Source of the DNA: Spirometra erinaceieuropaei
Taxonomy: Eukaryota; Platyhelminthes; Cestoda; Diphyllobothriidea; Diphyllobothriidae
Direction: 5' to 3'
Assembly (NCBI GenBank): GCA_902702965.1
Contig: CACRXP010000165.1
Span: 179,704-243,703 of the forward strand
DNA: 64,000 nt
The position numbers and the translations under genes are program-made. The notes under the pieces were generated by a model. The model was not told the origin of the DNA. It searched no databases and was given only the letters and a program-made list of their open reading frames with translations. Every line of letters starts with the position of its first letter. The first letter of the stretch is position 1. This document shows, one piece after another, positions 22,900 through 35,900 of this stretch.

Positions 22900-23110
22900 T
22901 ATGCCGACTGCCTCTCCACCAATACTCGAGTTCATGCACCATAACCACTACTTGGTTACTCTGTCGCCCATCCCACTCGTCTACGTTCCCGACTGGATTC
23001 TCAAGACTATTTCCGCTGTTTTGACGGGCAAAATTTGCACCAAGTGGGCGGTTGGTAGGCCTTGCGGGACGGACGATATCGCTTTGCTGACATTCAGCTC
23101 TGATGAGCCA
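22900..23110 (+). pseudogene. RTE-like RT remnant
   Basis: The plus strand reads VYVPDWILKTISAVLTGKIC then GTDDIALLTFSSDEP. This resembles the segment before and at RT motif C (YADDIVLL) of the better-kept element at 27.7-27.9 kb, which reads LLNYAIDWILGNAP then NYADDIVLL. It is short and isolated, with no other RT motifs kept. Confidence 0.5.
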
Positions 23111-23865
23111 TAAAATATAGTGACTCAGAAAAACGGGGTTGAAGTCATCGCAAGTTTTTTTTAGCCGGGGATGCTGAGATCAGGATATTATCGGACTGTT
23201 TTTCGGGACTAAACATCATCCTTTGTGTTCACTGGCCGTTGACTTGAAGAAGTTGACCGTTTGATGCATTTCTGGATTTAATTTATTCCAAAAGAACGGA
23301 GTTTAAACAATATTATTGTCTAATTGGTGTGATATGCAGTCTTTTTGCAACCCCTCAGACATTCTACGACTGCATGATTGATCGATTACCGCATTCAAAG
23401 TATTCTGGCTGTGTGCTATGCGGTTATTAGTACCTGACTGCGGGTAGAAGGCTAAGGAAATTTTGAGGTCCCCAACTATCCAAGGTCATTTTCTCAGGAC
23501 ACATTCACAAACCTTATACCGCATTAGACAACCTCTACTCTCTCCGAAAGGATCGCGAGAATACTGCAGGCCATCCGAGAAAGACGCTGAAATTATGCGT
23601 TATTGTCCTAGATCCGGCACCCCCAAAACCCTAGCGATGGCGTCGGGATCGGTTCAGTTCCTGGGTGGACATGACCTCTCAGGACATGAGGGAGGTTCTT
23701 GGACCTCTGATCTGCGTTCCTCGCGACTGGAGAAAATAGTGGTTTAAGACCACCAGATATGTGATCGCTGATCATCGTGCCCGGATAGATACTTTGCTCA
23801 ATGCCTTTACGATTGGTATGTTCAGGCGCCCTCACAGTCGTAGAAAGAACATTTGGGTACATATA

Positions 23866-24147
23866 NNNNNNNNNNNNNNNNNNNNNNNNNNNNNNNNNNN
23901 NNNNNNNNNNNNNNNNNNNNNNNNNNNNNNNNNNNNNNNNNNNNNNNNNNNNNNNNNNNNNNNNNNNNNNNNNNNNNNNNNNNNNNNNNNNNNNNNNNNN
24001 NNNNNNNNNNNNNNNNNNNNNNNNNNNNNNNNNNNNNNNNNNNNNNNNNNNNNNNNNNNNNNNNNNNNNNNNNNNNNNNNNNNNNNNNNNNNNNNNNNNN
24101 NNNNNNNNNNNNNNNNNNNNNNNNNNNNNNNNNNNNNNNNNNNNNNN
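23866..24147. other. Assembly gap (282 N)
   Basis: A run of N. The flanks show no microsatellite that explains it. Confidence 0.95.
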
Positions 24148-27090
24148 GTGTTGTTATCATGTGGCTAATTTCTCCAGTTTGTACGCATTGACAGGCGTTA
24201 ACAGATATCCCAACATTCTGCTTGCCAGCCGAGCCCAGCGTCGGGGAAGGATGTAGTGGAATCTCCACGCGAGGGTTTGGACAATCCTCGGTATCTTTCC
24301 CTCCGCGATCAAGCAGTAAAGCCGATTGAATCTTTGCTGTGCCGTTAGCGAACCGTGAGTAAGCATATGGGGGTTATCTTGGAGAAGGTAAGCCTTCTCG
24401 ACAGGGAAATTATCTTTATACTGTCACTATTTCTCGGGAGAAGGTAGCCACAGAGGTCGTCCTCTCGACAGTCGACCTTTAATTATAGATCGGCATCTTT
24501 TCATGTGACGCATTAGTGACTACGCAAAGTAATCTGATTAAGCGTATCGCTTTGAGAAAGACCAGTTGCCGATGTGGAATAAATGAGCTGTGGAACTTTA
24601 GATTAAGTGAAGTAGTCCTCCACAAAGTTTGTTCCAAGTGTCCGACCTGCTCGTTTCATGAAGGATTAAGATGTTGTCCCACGTGGTCCTCGTTCCTCTA
24701 TCCTAGTGTTACTGTTGGACGCCGTATATAACATAAGTGACAATCCCTGATCGATGTGACAGATATCCTGTCTTCTTACTATGAACTGCTAACTTGTTAT
24801 GTTAAGGCGCCCTGAAACACGAAGTAAACAACTTAAAAGAGGGTCGAAAGGCAGTGGGTAGCATCAGACGTAGGGTCTCATTTTTTTCATATCATCGATC
24901 AAACTTCGAGGTTGTCTTACATAGCCTAACCAAACTGCGTCCAAGACAGGAGGCCTTGCTGGGACCTGCATGCTATTGCGGTACCGATACCACATTGGTT
25001 TCCTACAAAGGCCTTTCCAAGTCCCATCGACATACTCGCTGTGTATGATAAACTACTTGAGCTGGGCAAATCGCTATGATTTACCAGGTGTGTTTAATGC
25101 CCACCTGATTATACGACCTGAATGGAAGTTCGTCAGAGCTCTGGGACGCAAAAAACAAGTCCCCACAATGTAACCACAGCAACTACCTTGATATTTTTTC
25201 TTCCATTGTCCTCGTGCGTGCAGCTGTCTTAGTGAGTCTGGAAAATAGCAAAAGAGGGTGGCCATCTTATTTAGCGTCATTAGAAAGTTTTATACAGATT
25301 CAGGCCTGAAAAAAACGTGTTAAAAGCCTTCGACTTTGTTAGGTCCCTACATTATTCTGTTGGGCACGGGTATATGGAGCCCCGATGTTAGAGATGATCC
25401 TACCCTCAATTCTAGAGGAAGACTAGGGTCAAGGCTGGAGCGCGGGAATAGGAACTTCCCGAGAATTTAGCTCGAGGTCACCCGTGGTATTGGGGAGTCC
25501 ATATGCTCGTGTCCGACCAATTCTGCCAAAAAATGTCCTATCTAAAAAATCGCGTAGAGAGGAGTTGTTTCAATTGATTCCATAAACATTGTTCTCAAGT
25601 TTTTACGGATAGCCTCTTTTATTCCCACTGAGAAATGGCAAAATAAGTTTCATCAAGGTGTTTCTGGGCAACGCACTCTTATATGCTGGGGCACATTCCA
25701 AGTAGTTCTGAGAGCAAATGATGCTGCTGTCAAGGCCTTGAAGCCTAAACAAGTTTTTATACGTACCCGTTTTGAACATTTACCCCGTACTCTGTGGCCG
25801 TGCAGTCCAGGATATGGTAGTCATACGAATGTGGCTATCAACATTTAGCAGTCAGTGGCATGTTGTATCTGTAGGCCTGTCAAAAACTACGGCCATCACC
25901 ACCATGCCCGGGAGCTGTCTTTCACTGTCGTGAAAACGAGCTTATAGTTTGACAGGCGCTTGGCAGACTGAGGCATACACACATTCCTCAGCTTCCACCG
26001 CAAGAGGGTAACGAAGCCGACAGGAAAAGCTTGGAAGCCAGACAGCATAATTCATTTCGACAGAACTCCAGGATATACAATTTCGTCAATCACGAATTTC
26101 GAAATTCTGCAGTCGGACTTCCTAAAAACTCGACCCTTACCCACCGAACCGACTGGTTTTTGTGTATAATTGCCTGGTCTCTCTTCGGGCAGAATATTCT
26201 TTGGAGATGCTTCATTTCGCTGTTGTATATGGGTTCACAAAAGCAGGCTTCTATAAAATGGCTGCCCCTTTGTATAGTTTTTCAAGAGCCCGTTGCTTCG
26301 GGCAAATCTGCTAATTTAGTTGATTTCGGGTTTGACTACTTTAAATTCCCGACTTGCTAGTGCTTGACTCCACAGAGTGAAGTCTGCATTGAAGCAGGGT
26401 GGCAGGGCGATGACTGAGATCACACTTCTTACGCATTCTAACAGAACCTACCTTATCCTTGTTTATGATGTTAAGTTTGCGTAGTGTTTTGCGTACACTA
26501 ACGCCCAAAATAACTAGTGACCTTGAATTCCACTCTTGCTGTTCAGCAACACGCTTATGCTCAGTAGAAGCGCAGTTGACGGGCGTTTACCGACGCAGCG
26601 TTGTTGTAACTAGGGGGTGTGTAGTCGACACATTCACGTGTACTGTCGGAATCTCAATTCATTGTCGTTTGCTCGCAGTCATCCTCCACGTGTTATACGA
26701 CATTTCTAGGCAGCGGTGCATGGATTATGTAGATATAGGCGGTTTTTTGACAATTGTCATTACTTCTCAATGCGCACCGTATTTGATCTCGCACACTCTG
26801 AGACCACGCACCAAGAATGATTCATTCCACCAACTCCGTAAAATCACGTAGAAATCAGCTAGGGATGACCGGAGGAAATATTGGAGCGGAATAACAATGT
26901 TGGTGACACCCAAAAACTATATCAAATTATCCGCCTAGTGGTAAGTCCGCGACACTGAGCGACTCTGTTCTCAATGCATACGGCGACTTTATCGGCGACA
27001 AATATCGGTCTGTAGCGTGAACACTTAGAGCATCCTTTCAATTTTGTTTAGCAACCCATCACACCCTCGCTCTCCTCTGCAACTGAGTTT
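24148..27090. other. Unrecognised sequence
   Basis: No gene is recognised. An imperfect repeat of GGAGAAGGTA...CTCGACAG occurs at about 24381-24405 and 24438-24470. Open frames up to 133 codons show no domain. Confidence 0.35.
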
Positions 27091-27096
27091 TATCCC

Positions 27097-28530
27097 TTGT
27101 CAACCTATGCAGTGTCCTGCGACCCCACTTCTGAAAAGACGTTGCTGGTGCAACAAAAAGGCTACGCAACAAGAAAGCACCCGAAGAGGACGGTACTCCC
27201 ACTAAAATCTACAAGTGTTGACATTCTAACGTCCTATCACCATGAGGCGATTGAACAAGCGTGGAGAGATGAGGTCGCTCCTGATAACTGGGGATCGGGC
27301 ATCCTCACGCCTGTCTTCAAGAAGGGTGGTGAGACAAGATGCGAGAACTACCGCGGTATAAGCCTCATCGACTTTGCTGGAAAGGTATTCGCCGTTGTCC
27401 TTCTCAAGCGTTTCCAGGCTGTACGTGCCACTAGAACGAGGCCTTACCAGGCCGGATTCCGATTGGTCGTACATGTGCCGACCAGATATTCCCATTGAGG
27501 CGTGTTCTCAAATTTCGCCATAGCTACCAACAACAGACGGCCGTCTGCTTTGTTAACTTCGCCGCTGCGTTCGACTCCGTTCATCGTGAGTCCCTGTGGT
27601 GAATAATGGAAGTAGGTGGTGTGCCAGTTAAAATCGTCACCATGATCAAGGCCCTCTACCGCTCAACCGACGCGTGAATTCTAGTCCATGGCAATCTCCC
27701 CCAGCAGTTCGATATTCGGTCTGGCGTTCGGCAAGGTTGTGTCCTGCCGCCCACTGCTCAACTACGCTATTGATTGGATTCTGGGGAACGCCCCGCATGA
27801 AGTTGGCGGTCTTAAATTAACGCCCGACCGCCGGCTGACTGGTCTCAACTATGCCGATGATATCGTTTTACTTATTTCAACCTTTGGCGATCTACATCCT
27901 ATGGTGTCACAGGTGACTGAGGTCACCAAATCCGTCGGTTTATCCGTAAACGTTGGGAGGACTAGTGTTTTTAGGTAGCATCCCTGACCAGGAGAAGGCA
28001 CCTCTCGGGATTGGTGGCTGTCAACTTGAAGATGCAGACAGTCTCAGTTACCTCGTGGCGAGGCTGCTACCGAATGGACAGAGTAAGGAAGACATTGTTT
28101 CCTGAATTGGTGCTGCCCGCCAGGTTTTCTCAAGCCTTTGAAAGTTTCTTTCGACCCGCCGCGATATCTCCATCGCCACGAAGATTGGCGTGCACATTGT
28201 ATCCGTCTGGTCAGTCCTTCTGTACGGTAGGGAATGCTGGGCCGTGCGCCTGGAAGACGAGCAAAAACTGGAGGTACTTGACCACCACTGTTTGAAAACC
28301 ATCCTGCGAGTGAAGTACACCGACTTCGCCTCAACTTGGAAGGTCCGCATTCGCTGCTACAACATCGCAAGGATATCAGGCCATTCAAGAAAACGCCTAC
28401 TGTGGTTCGACCACATTCGTCGTTGCTACCTCAGAAGCTCAGTGTTGCTGCCCCCGACTCGCCACCGCTACCCACTTGGAGGCGTCAAAGAGATGGTCAA
28501 CTCAAAACCTGGGTCGACATAGTTCGTCAC
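27097..28530 (+). pseudogene. RTE-like LINE reverse-transcriptase pseudogene
   Basis: RT blocks appear in order on the plus strand across three frames: DNWGSGILTPVFKKGG, CENYRGISLIDFAGKVF (about 27340-27390), YQAGFR, motif A VNFAAAFDSVHRESLW (about 27552-27600), motif B GVRQGCVLPP (about 27721-27750), motif C LNYADDIVLL (about 27844-27875), then VLLYGRECWAVRLEDEQKLE and the tail LRVKYTDF...RLLWFDHIRR. The motif A aspartate (normally VDF) is Asn. Frameshifts and stops lie at 27498, 27601 and 27976, so it is dead. No endonuclease precedes it, so it is 5' truncated. Confidence 0.9.
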
Positions 28531-28539
28531 GACATAGAG

Positions 28540-29500
28540 GTGGTTCTTGGACCTTCGGCATTGGGTCTTGGTTGCTGGCGAAGAGAATGAGTTGAGCTGC
28601 CCAGGTCTCCTGCTGCGAAACCTCACGCGTGAAGAAGTACAGTCCGTGACACTGTCGATGCCGGCTAGATTAGACATGATCGCAGCCGTTCCAAGTACAA
28701 ATACCAAGGATTTAGGCAGTTCTACCAATGTAAACTGTCAGAGTAAAGACCGCTGCGAACTTGTTGTTACGACTTAAACTAGCACAAACAGCATGGCCTG
28801 AAATAGTGCCCTTTTTAGACCACGTAAGAAACAGGAGTGGACCGCTTCTGCATACAGTTGAAGTGAGCCTAGAGAAACAGACAGAAGCAGCTTAGATGTC
28901 TCCTGGTTGATTGATGCAAGTAGAACTATGTCAATTAAGTAAGCACGTGCGGGTCAGCTTTTGGTTTTTATGACCAGGCGCATTGGCTTTAGTCTATCCT
29001 TCTCTTCTATGGAGAACATGTTCGTGGAGGGAAGTAGGAACACAAGTCTAAGAACCAGCAAGAGACATCACTGTTACCCATTTTCCTTCATCCGAAATGA
29101 TGCAGATTCGCGAACTGTTATATTCGCATGCACCTCCCGAGGGGGTAGGAACCCTCTTCATATGCCCATAATCGCTCAGTAGGGAGTTAAGTGGGTTCTG
29201 TATCTCATACCTCTCCGACGCTTTTGCTGCTGGTTCCTGTGACTGCGTCATGGTTCATGCTTGGCATTTATGAATATATCATTGGAGTGCTATTGTTTTA
29301 ACTAAATGAGCAGTCATGCCTTCACTAGTCATGCGCTTCAAAAGCGATTTTATGGCCCGCATGGTCACTCGCCTGTCCAACGTGTAGTTGTCCTTAGTAC
29401 TGTACCCTTGAAGTGGGCTAATGCACGCGTTATCTCCTGATGCGTGTAGAATTTCTTCCACTCATGATCCACTGCCGCCACCACCAGTATCAGTCCCACT
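28540..29500. other. Unrecognised sequence upstream of first visible PIP4K exon
   Basis: No upstream PIP4K exon was found here when I looked for a KFKEYCP-type segment. No other domain was seen. Confidence 0.35.
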
Positions 29501-29529
29501 GCCGTTGCCGGGGTTTTGCTCTCGTACGC

Positions 29530-29615
29530 TGATAAGTTTGGAAGACTGTTCGACCGCCGCCGTGACCGATGATGTCCGCCGTGTGCTCCACAGCAGGGTG
29601 AGAGCAGGCCTTTCA
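29530..29615 (-). repeat. Short antisense fragment of repeat family X
   Basis: The reverse complement reads CACCCTGCTGTGGAGCACAC then GGCGGTCGAACAGTC. Copy 1 has CACCCTGCTATGGAACACGC then GATGGTCGAACTGTC at 1744-1795. Confidence 0.6.
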
Positions 29616-29811
29616 AGTAATGTACTTTAGTCCACCTGACTCCTTTGTTTTGCAGGACAAACATGTCGGAGTGTGTTTATTTTGTTTTGCTTCAGCGAAG
29701 TTTGCACAATCGCAGTTATCTATCCCTAGGTGCGTCATGGGTATTTTGATCTGTGTTCATTTTTGAGTGTTCAATTGTTCATTTTTTTATGTTTTCCTTG
29801 CCTGCACACAG

Positions 29812-29964
29812 GAGTCTTTCACGAGGTCGCAACCCCTGTGGGATTCTGTTCGTGGAAAGTCAGGCTCCAAATTTCTCATAACATACAATCGGCACTATAT
29901 CGTGAAGTCAATTAGTTCCGAAGAAGTTGAACAAATGCACCACTTCATTGAAAATTACCACGAG
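29812..29964 (+). CDS. PIP4K2: PIP4K exon A (ATP-binding lysine region)
   Basis: This exon encodes 51 codons of a phosphatidylinositol-5-phosphate 4-kinase, the enzyme that makes PI(4,5)P2 from PI5P in the cytoplasm, at internal membranes and in the nucleus. The peptide begins ESFTRSQPL, continues KSGSKFLITYNRHYIVKSIS, and ends EQMHHFIENYHE. This matches the family's SLTRS...SGARF...YIIKT(I/V)SSEDV...MHNxLxxYH stretch. The Lys of YIVKS is the expected ATP-binding lysine. The borders are TGCACACAG|GAG and GAG|GTTTGT, phase 0 at both ends, and the 153 nt joins exactly to exon B. Exons for the N-terminal ~100 residues were not found upstream. Confidence 0.95.
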
Positions 29965-30026
29965 GTTTGTTTGCAGTTTTTGTTTCAAGTGTCATTTCCT
30001 CTCCCACGTTACCTGGTAATATTCCG

Positions 30027-30057
30027 TTGTGTGTGTGTGTGCGTGCGTGCGTGCGCG
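30027..30057. repeat. (GT)n(GC/GT)n microsatellite
   Basis: A short alternating purine-pyrimidine tract 63 bp after the exon A donor. Confidence 0.9.
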
Positions 30058-31881
30058 ATGTAACTAGCACAGGGTCTTAAATACTGTCCTTACAGAATCC
30101 CACGAGACCGTGATGGTGGTAAATCTCCATTCAGAGCCGAGCTCACTTAATGACGGCCTGTTAATTGATTTACATCGCTGAATTCCGTTTCCAGCCGAAA
30201 CAATTGGTTGAAACCCTACCGCCCACTTCACCTGGGCCAGCGGGCGGGTTGCCTTGGTGAGAACGGGAAAGAAATCACATGCGCCTTTCGATATCTCCTG
30301 CCTCCTCAAAATTTACGCAACCTTTGCTACGCCTGCACCCCTCTCTGGACTTTTTCCACTGCACTTTTGCACGCCTATTCAACGACATTCCGATCATTTC
30401 TTTTCTCAACTCTCTCACCGTTTGCAGCTGTCTTTCGGTCTCACGGCAGTAAAAATTTTATTCGGTCTCTTATAAAAAGAGTCCGGTGGCTAACGGGCGC
30501 TAGCTTCCATGTCCTCCATGCCTCGCCACCGTGTTAAACCACAGCAGAGGTCATGTTGACTAGTGACGCGCCTAAGTCTGACAGCGCTGAGTCAATGCGA
30601 GACCTTAACTACTGCCGCGCGTGCGTGTGGCACACATTGGGTGCAGGCATCGTGCCGTGTCAACCACTACTCCCAGTCTCATTCCAAATTGGGTTGGGCA
30701 AACCGCTGATGTATCGCAGTAGTTAAAAGTGGTCTGTTCAGCCAGAAACCATTGCTTAAATTTCTCGTAATGGATGGCCAAATGTACTTTAGATTCATTG
30801 CGGTTCGGCAGAAGTCGTGACCTGGAAGTTTGTGAGCTGATGAAATAACTCGGTCGTCCTCTGAAAGGACGGTCAGGCCGTAATGGCGCCGTCTAGGCAC
30901 AGTTTTTCTGTCACTCCCACCAATGCAAAAACAGTGATCCCATCTTTGGAGACTGCTACATTTAAAGTTAGCGAACGGGTTTCATGTGACACGCAGACAG
31001 ACCGTTTAGGTTTGTCAGATTTGTCTAATCGCGGTGGGAATGGGAGCAGTGAGGGGTGGTGTATGTCTGACAAGACTTTTTTTACTGTAAACAACACGCG
31101 TATTTTTTCCATACGCTTCATTCGGGAGGAGTGGTCCTCATACCTAACAGCGGATGAACTGTCGTGTGCGTTGTTGGCAATTATTCACTTCCCAGGACTG
31201 ATATCTCCAGACTTTTCGTTTCATGGGCTTAGTTGTTTCGTGTACAGATGTCGCTGCGTGATGTTAACTATAACGATTGTGTTGGCAACGAATATCACAG
31301 TCCTTGATTTGACTGTCCACCCTGTGCTTCCATTTTTTCCCATCTGTAGACGACTTCATCAATTTTATTATATTCCGGTTATTATTATTGGTACAAGTTT
31401 TTCGAATTTATAGTCCAATCTGCCCTAGTGGTCTCAAGGTCTGTACCGAAGTTGACAAGTCATTTACCGAAAACCTTATCTTTGCCTTTACATAACAAAA
31501 CTTACTTGATTAGGGTTTGAACACTGCCAAGTTCACCAGCCCGTCGTCAGGTGTACGGACAATGCACAAAACGGGTAACTTTTAACCGTGCCGAAAAAAA
31601 GACATCCTGCGGCTGATTGAAGTTTACTCCAGTAGGCGTCCACTGCATTCGGCTACTGGTTAGGATTGGCTGCGTTCGTCTCCACTTAATCATGCGAATT
31701 TCGTATGCGGCACATTAGTCAATTTGCCTACTGAAACCTATCTAGTTTAAGTGTATTACTTTTAGGAACTCAAGGCCGCTCTCTCTTTTGTAGGCGCCGA
31801 CGATGCAAGCTTTCTTCCATGCAAATGCCTGTCCCGAGTCAGGTGTGTGCATGGTTACTGGGGACAGATTCCTACGTCTCC

Positions 31882-32199
31882 TCACCACGAGTTAGTGTTT
31901 ATGTATACGATAGAAGCAGATTTGTTCGTTTGGCCGAAATAAACTGCATCACAACTGGCACATGGGATTTTATAAACGAATTCTACCATATCGAAATATC
32001 CAACCCTGTCCATATGATGTGCAAATTTACACTGGCAGCTGGAGACGTTCTCAAGCGAGGTCCGTTGCACTGTTATGCATGGATTAGCTTTGTATTTCGC
32101 TGCATAGTCCTCTTTATTTAAGCGTAAAAACACATTTAGGCCCCCCCTATTCTCAGGGGCAGGAGAGGTATAACAAGAGTCTTCCTTCTGAAGATGCAA
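31882..32199 (-). pseudogene. Penelope-like element GIY-YIG remnant
   Basis: The minus strand reads FVYKIPCASCDAVYFGQTNK, matching the start of the GIY-YIG domain in Penelope-like elements (VYKIPCxxCxxxYIGET/QTG). About 70 upstream codons remain open. RT motifs are absent. The insert is antisense to PIP4K in its first visible intron. Confidence 0.6.
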
Positions 32200-34223
32200 G
32201 AAACTCGCCTTTACGCAGTTAATTTACATGGGGAATTTTCCAAAAACGTTTTATGATGTCGCTGAATTTAGATCGCTGCATTTCAAAAAATAAGGAAAAA
32301 ATCCTTCAAAATAAAATATAGGGGGTGTCCAGGCACTACGTTGCTAGTGCAAAGTCCAGAGAGCTCAGTCTTACTTCACCTAAATTGATCACATGCTCAG
32401 TCATGTGGGTTGCAGATCGCGGATCTCCCTGTGGAAGTGAACTGTTAACTCCAAAGGGCTGCCATCGAAGGCCGAAGCAGCCAGTGTTTTCTTCGACTGA
32501 AATTAACTCTCCCAGCGTACGAAGCAGAGCTTAAAACAATGGGGGGCTTTGTCGTCGACCATGCCCACCATCCACAGGACGGAGATCCGCGCTTCTCCGC
32601 CTCCTCGTCAGCCATTTTTCGGCAGCGACCACTCTGTTGTCTAGGAGTCAGATTTGGCTTGTTCGACCATTAGACTGACAGCCTTCTTAAGAGATATAAG
32701 TGATGCCGTTGTCGATATTGGCAGAGCAATGCGAAATTCGGATTTCTTTCAGACGACCTAATCGTGTATTCAATCAACAGACACGAAATATCTGCAGTAA
32801 ACGCAGTGGAGACGCTCTGTCTGAATATAATTTCGCCTATTACCACTAGCCTGATCATCGTAAATGACCAGGTCGACCGCTTTCACATGAAATGGTGTAT
32901 TGAATGAGTTAGCTTGTGGTAAAGCAGACTTGCCACACACACACACACCTACCTTTCCTTTTCCCCTGCGCATCGTGTTCCGGTGGAGAAATAAGGTCAA
33001 GGCGACTCGAGATGGACGTGATCTCAGTGGATGACAACCCCAAACGCGTGTTACGCACGACGTGATTCCTAACTCCACACCTACCAGACTTCAATGAGGG
33101 GGCGGACGTAAGATCTTACGCGGAAGAGTGCCGTAAAGTTGACATCAATGAGAAACGACTGCAGCCTTACCCCCAGTCCTGAGTGGGATTACCTCATCGT
33201 ATCACCTGGCAAGGGATAAACCGCGTTTATTGCCTACATGGAGAATCTGAGCGCTGAATGAACGTGACTCTCCTTTTACCCATACCCCAGCGACTTGTCT
33301 GAGTCTGTCTGACCAAGATCAACGCAGATCCAGTGACCGACCAGCATGCCACTAACGAACTCAGATCTCACAGAAGTGGTCGGTGCCGTGGAGGCAGCCT
33401 TAACAAGTTATTGCAGTCTAAGCGTTGTTTAAGGGGAGGAATGGACAATCTTTGAAGCAACATTTGTAGTGCACGAAATTGAATGTAGTGGGGAATGCGC
33501 TGAATTGCCCTAAGTATGGGCACCTCAGTATCGGCTTCATTCTCGCTTCCCTCCCCCACGCGCCAGAGACCTGTCTGAATCTGTCAACAGGCTTACGCAG
33601 ACTCAATACAGTCGGATTTAACCCATGGTCTCCATTTTGGTTTAGTGCGTCAGTAGTGCAATCACATTCACACGCCTTTACACCCTAGCTTCGAGTGACT
33701 GAGAGACACAGTATGCATCGTTGCTCATCCGACCGAATATTACTCGCATACGGGCTGATGCATAGTGTACGCTTGGGAGCTTGGTCACAGCCGGAGTCCA
33801 AATCGCGCCTTTTGCTTGGGTGAACACATGATTGACCCCTTTCAGATGGACAAACTTTCCTTGGCTGTATTCTTTCGATGGCTCACCGATGCGACTTCCC
33901 AATGAGTAGAGCCTGTTTAATATGTGCTGAAGGACCAACACATGCGTGGCATATGTAGCCGGAGACCCCAAAACAGGCACAGACCCAACGGTCTTCACTT
34001 TGTCTCGCTACTGAAGCGTGTTGGGTGTGCAAAGGGAGAGAGAGAGAGGGAGCTCGATGTAACTCATCACTGCAACTCCGTAGTAGTGTAACCGTTCGTC
34101 GACCAAGATGGAGAGCTATCATCATGCCATACCTGTATCGGACGCAACTATCCTTTTTATTGCATTTTTTCCCATTTTCACTTATTATTTTTCGAGGCCT
34201 CACTTTGTTTTATTTTTTTGCAG

Positions 34224-34370
34224 TATGTTGTCAACTGCCACGGACAAACCCTGTTGCCACAGTACCTGGGCATGTACCGGGTCACGGTGAACGATCAGGA
34301 AAGCTATCTGCTTGCCATGCGAAACGTCTTTAGTCCCCGTGTCACAATTCACAAGAAGTACGATTTGAAG
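34224..34370 (+). CDS. PIP4K2: PIP4K exon B
   Basis: The exon has 49 codons, [20 protein letters not shown] through to [15 protein letters not shown], in the PIPK core beta-sheet and the start of the DLKGS motif. The acceptor follows a long T-rich tract (TTTTTTTGCAG|TAT). The donor is AAG|GTACTT, a weaker match to consensus. Phase 0 at both ends. The reading across the 4.26-kb upstream intron, ...IENYHE|YVVNCHG, fits the family's KYHQYIVxCHG. No stop or frameshift occurs. Confidence 0.95.
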
Positions 34371-35639
34371 GTACTTCTTATTTTTCTTTTGCGGACTGTT
34401 CTTTGCAATCGTCCGCGAGGAATCCTCAGTCCTTTTGAAGATGTGCTTACCAGTATTTTCTCCACACGTTTGGTTATCTATCTAGTACTTATTGTTGTGC
34501 TATTGCCTTCACAGCTGGGACATATTTGGGGATTTTCATTGATTGTAAATATTTTCAGTCAGCGAGCAGCAAGACATCCTACTGCATACTGCCGATCTCC
34601 CCATCTTTTCATTTGGGCCAGCATGCTTTGGAATTTGATCTCTGTCTGCAAGGGACTAGGCTTGAAATGCTGGCGAGGGACTTCTATCGTCACCCCCTAG
34701 ACCCCAGGTGTCACTTGAACCTTATTTAGGAGTAGAATTTGGAAAATGAATTCCTCGCTTGGTCAGACAGAAAGTGACTTCCTCCCGAAACACAAATTTA
34801 CCAATTATCTATACTTATTTTGACATTCCTCTATGCGTACATAGGCCCGCCCGTAAAATCTCTATTACCACATTTCCCGTAAGACAGGCACCTTTGGCTG
34901 GTCGTGTGTGTTTGGCGGCCTTCTCCCGATGGTTGCCAAAGTAACGTTTTAACTCTGACTTCCGCCGCGTGTTTAGTGCCAAATTTTGTCTGTCTTGTCT
35001 CTTTCTCGCTTCCAAAAGGCAGATGATCGCTGTTAGACTGCCTCTCTTTTTTGCTTCGGTTCATTCATCTGTTTCCAACCCGTCAGTAGAACAAGTGGTG
35101 AACTTACCTATCTGAAGTTATAGTCTCTAATAGTACTCTCAAATTCCTATAAACTGTGAAAGGGACCTTTAACTTTTCGGATCACTTCCAAGTCCCCTTA
35201 CGACTTACATCCTCATCTGCTTTCGATTTTCAAGGACGCGTTACTTGACCGTCTGCAACTCATTCTAATTGTTCGTTGTCATATCAACCATATGCCCGTC
35301 TTTCTGTGGTTTCACGCTTTTTGTGCAATAACAGTTTCTAAAGAAGCGCGGGTACACACCCGCTGCCACCGTTGCTGTTCCAGGTGCTTCCATAGGAAGT
35401 GTAGCCTTTTAATGTATTCGGAAAGTACTACTGGTAAAGACAGGGTAGGCTAACTGTCCAAGCAAGGTTTCCTAGGCAATCAATATAAAACTCACCAGAT
35501 GACTACCAGCAAGCCTACTTATGGCAAATCTGAATAATCCATCCGACTCAGTTGTGAAAAATTCGGCAGTCTCGGTGCTTTTACTAGCAAGGATATGGCA
35601 TGTAACCCTCTGGGAAAACTGTAGTTGATTACAGCGCCA

Positions 35640-35900
35640 ACTGTCGCCATGCCTGTAATGGGTAACCCTTACGGCTAACCCGTAGGCCCGTAAGGGAAAA
35701 TCTAAAGTAACCGTGATCTTAACCCGTCTTAGTACCCTAACCCTGAAACCCCAACCGTAAGACAGAAACCGCAGCCCTGGCCTCAACTCCAAATTTAAAC
35801 CATAACCCAAGCCTGGCAACTCTAGCCATAAGAATAACCCAACTCCTAACAATAACCCCAGCCGTAACCACAACCGTAATCTTAAGCCTGATACAGGCAA
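35640..35900 (-). repeat. Degenerate telomere-like (TAACCC)n tract
   Basis: Many TAACCC-like hexamers occur, for example GGTAACCCTTACGGCTAACC (about 35661-35680), TACCCTAACCCTGAAACCCC (about 35733-35752), and scattered ATAACCC, TAACCCAAGCC and AATAACCCCAGCCGTAACC up to about 35870. Units are diverged and spacing varies around six bases. TTAGGG is the usual flatworm telomere unit. It could be an old interstitial telomeric tract or a minisatellite with a similar unit. Confidence 0.6.

Larger units (their letters stand above)
29965..34223 (+). other. PIP4K2: PIP4K intron A-B
   Basis: The intron is 4259 bp. It holds a GT/GC run at about 30027-30057 and the GIY-YIG remnant at about 31.9-32.2 kb (minus). 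A weak similarity to family X edges occurs near 30560-30640. The stretch 32.2-34.2 kb has no recognised gene; (AC)n lies at about 32936-32948. Confidence 0.8.

Noticed and set aside
23463..23747. SREYCRPSEKD peptide as a candidate N-terminal PIP4K exon (family KFKEYCP)
   Set aside because: The match is limited to EYC; flanking residues and splice phase do not fit.
32936..32948. CRISPR-like or structured array at short (AC)n and other simple repeats
   Set aside because: These are ordinary eukaryotic microsatellites; no spaced direct repeats were found anywhere in the window.
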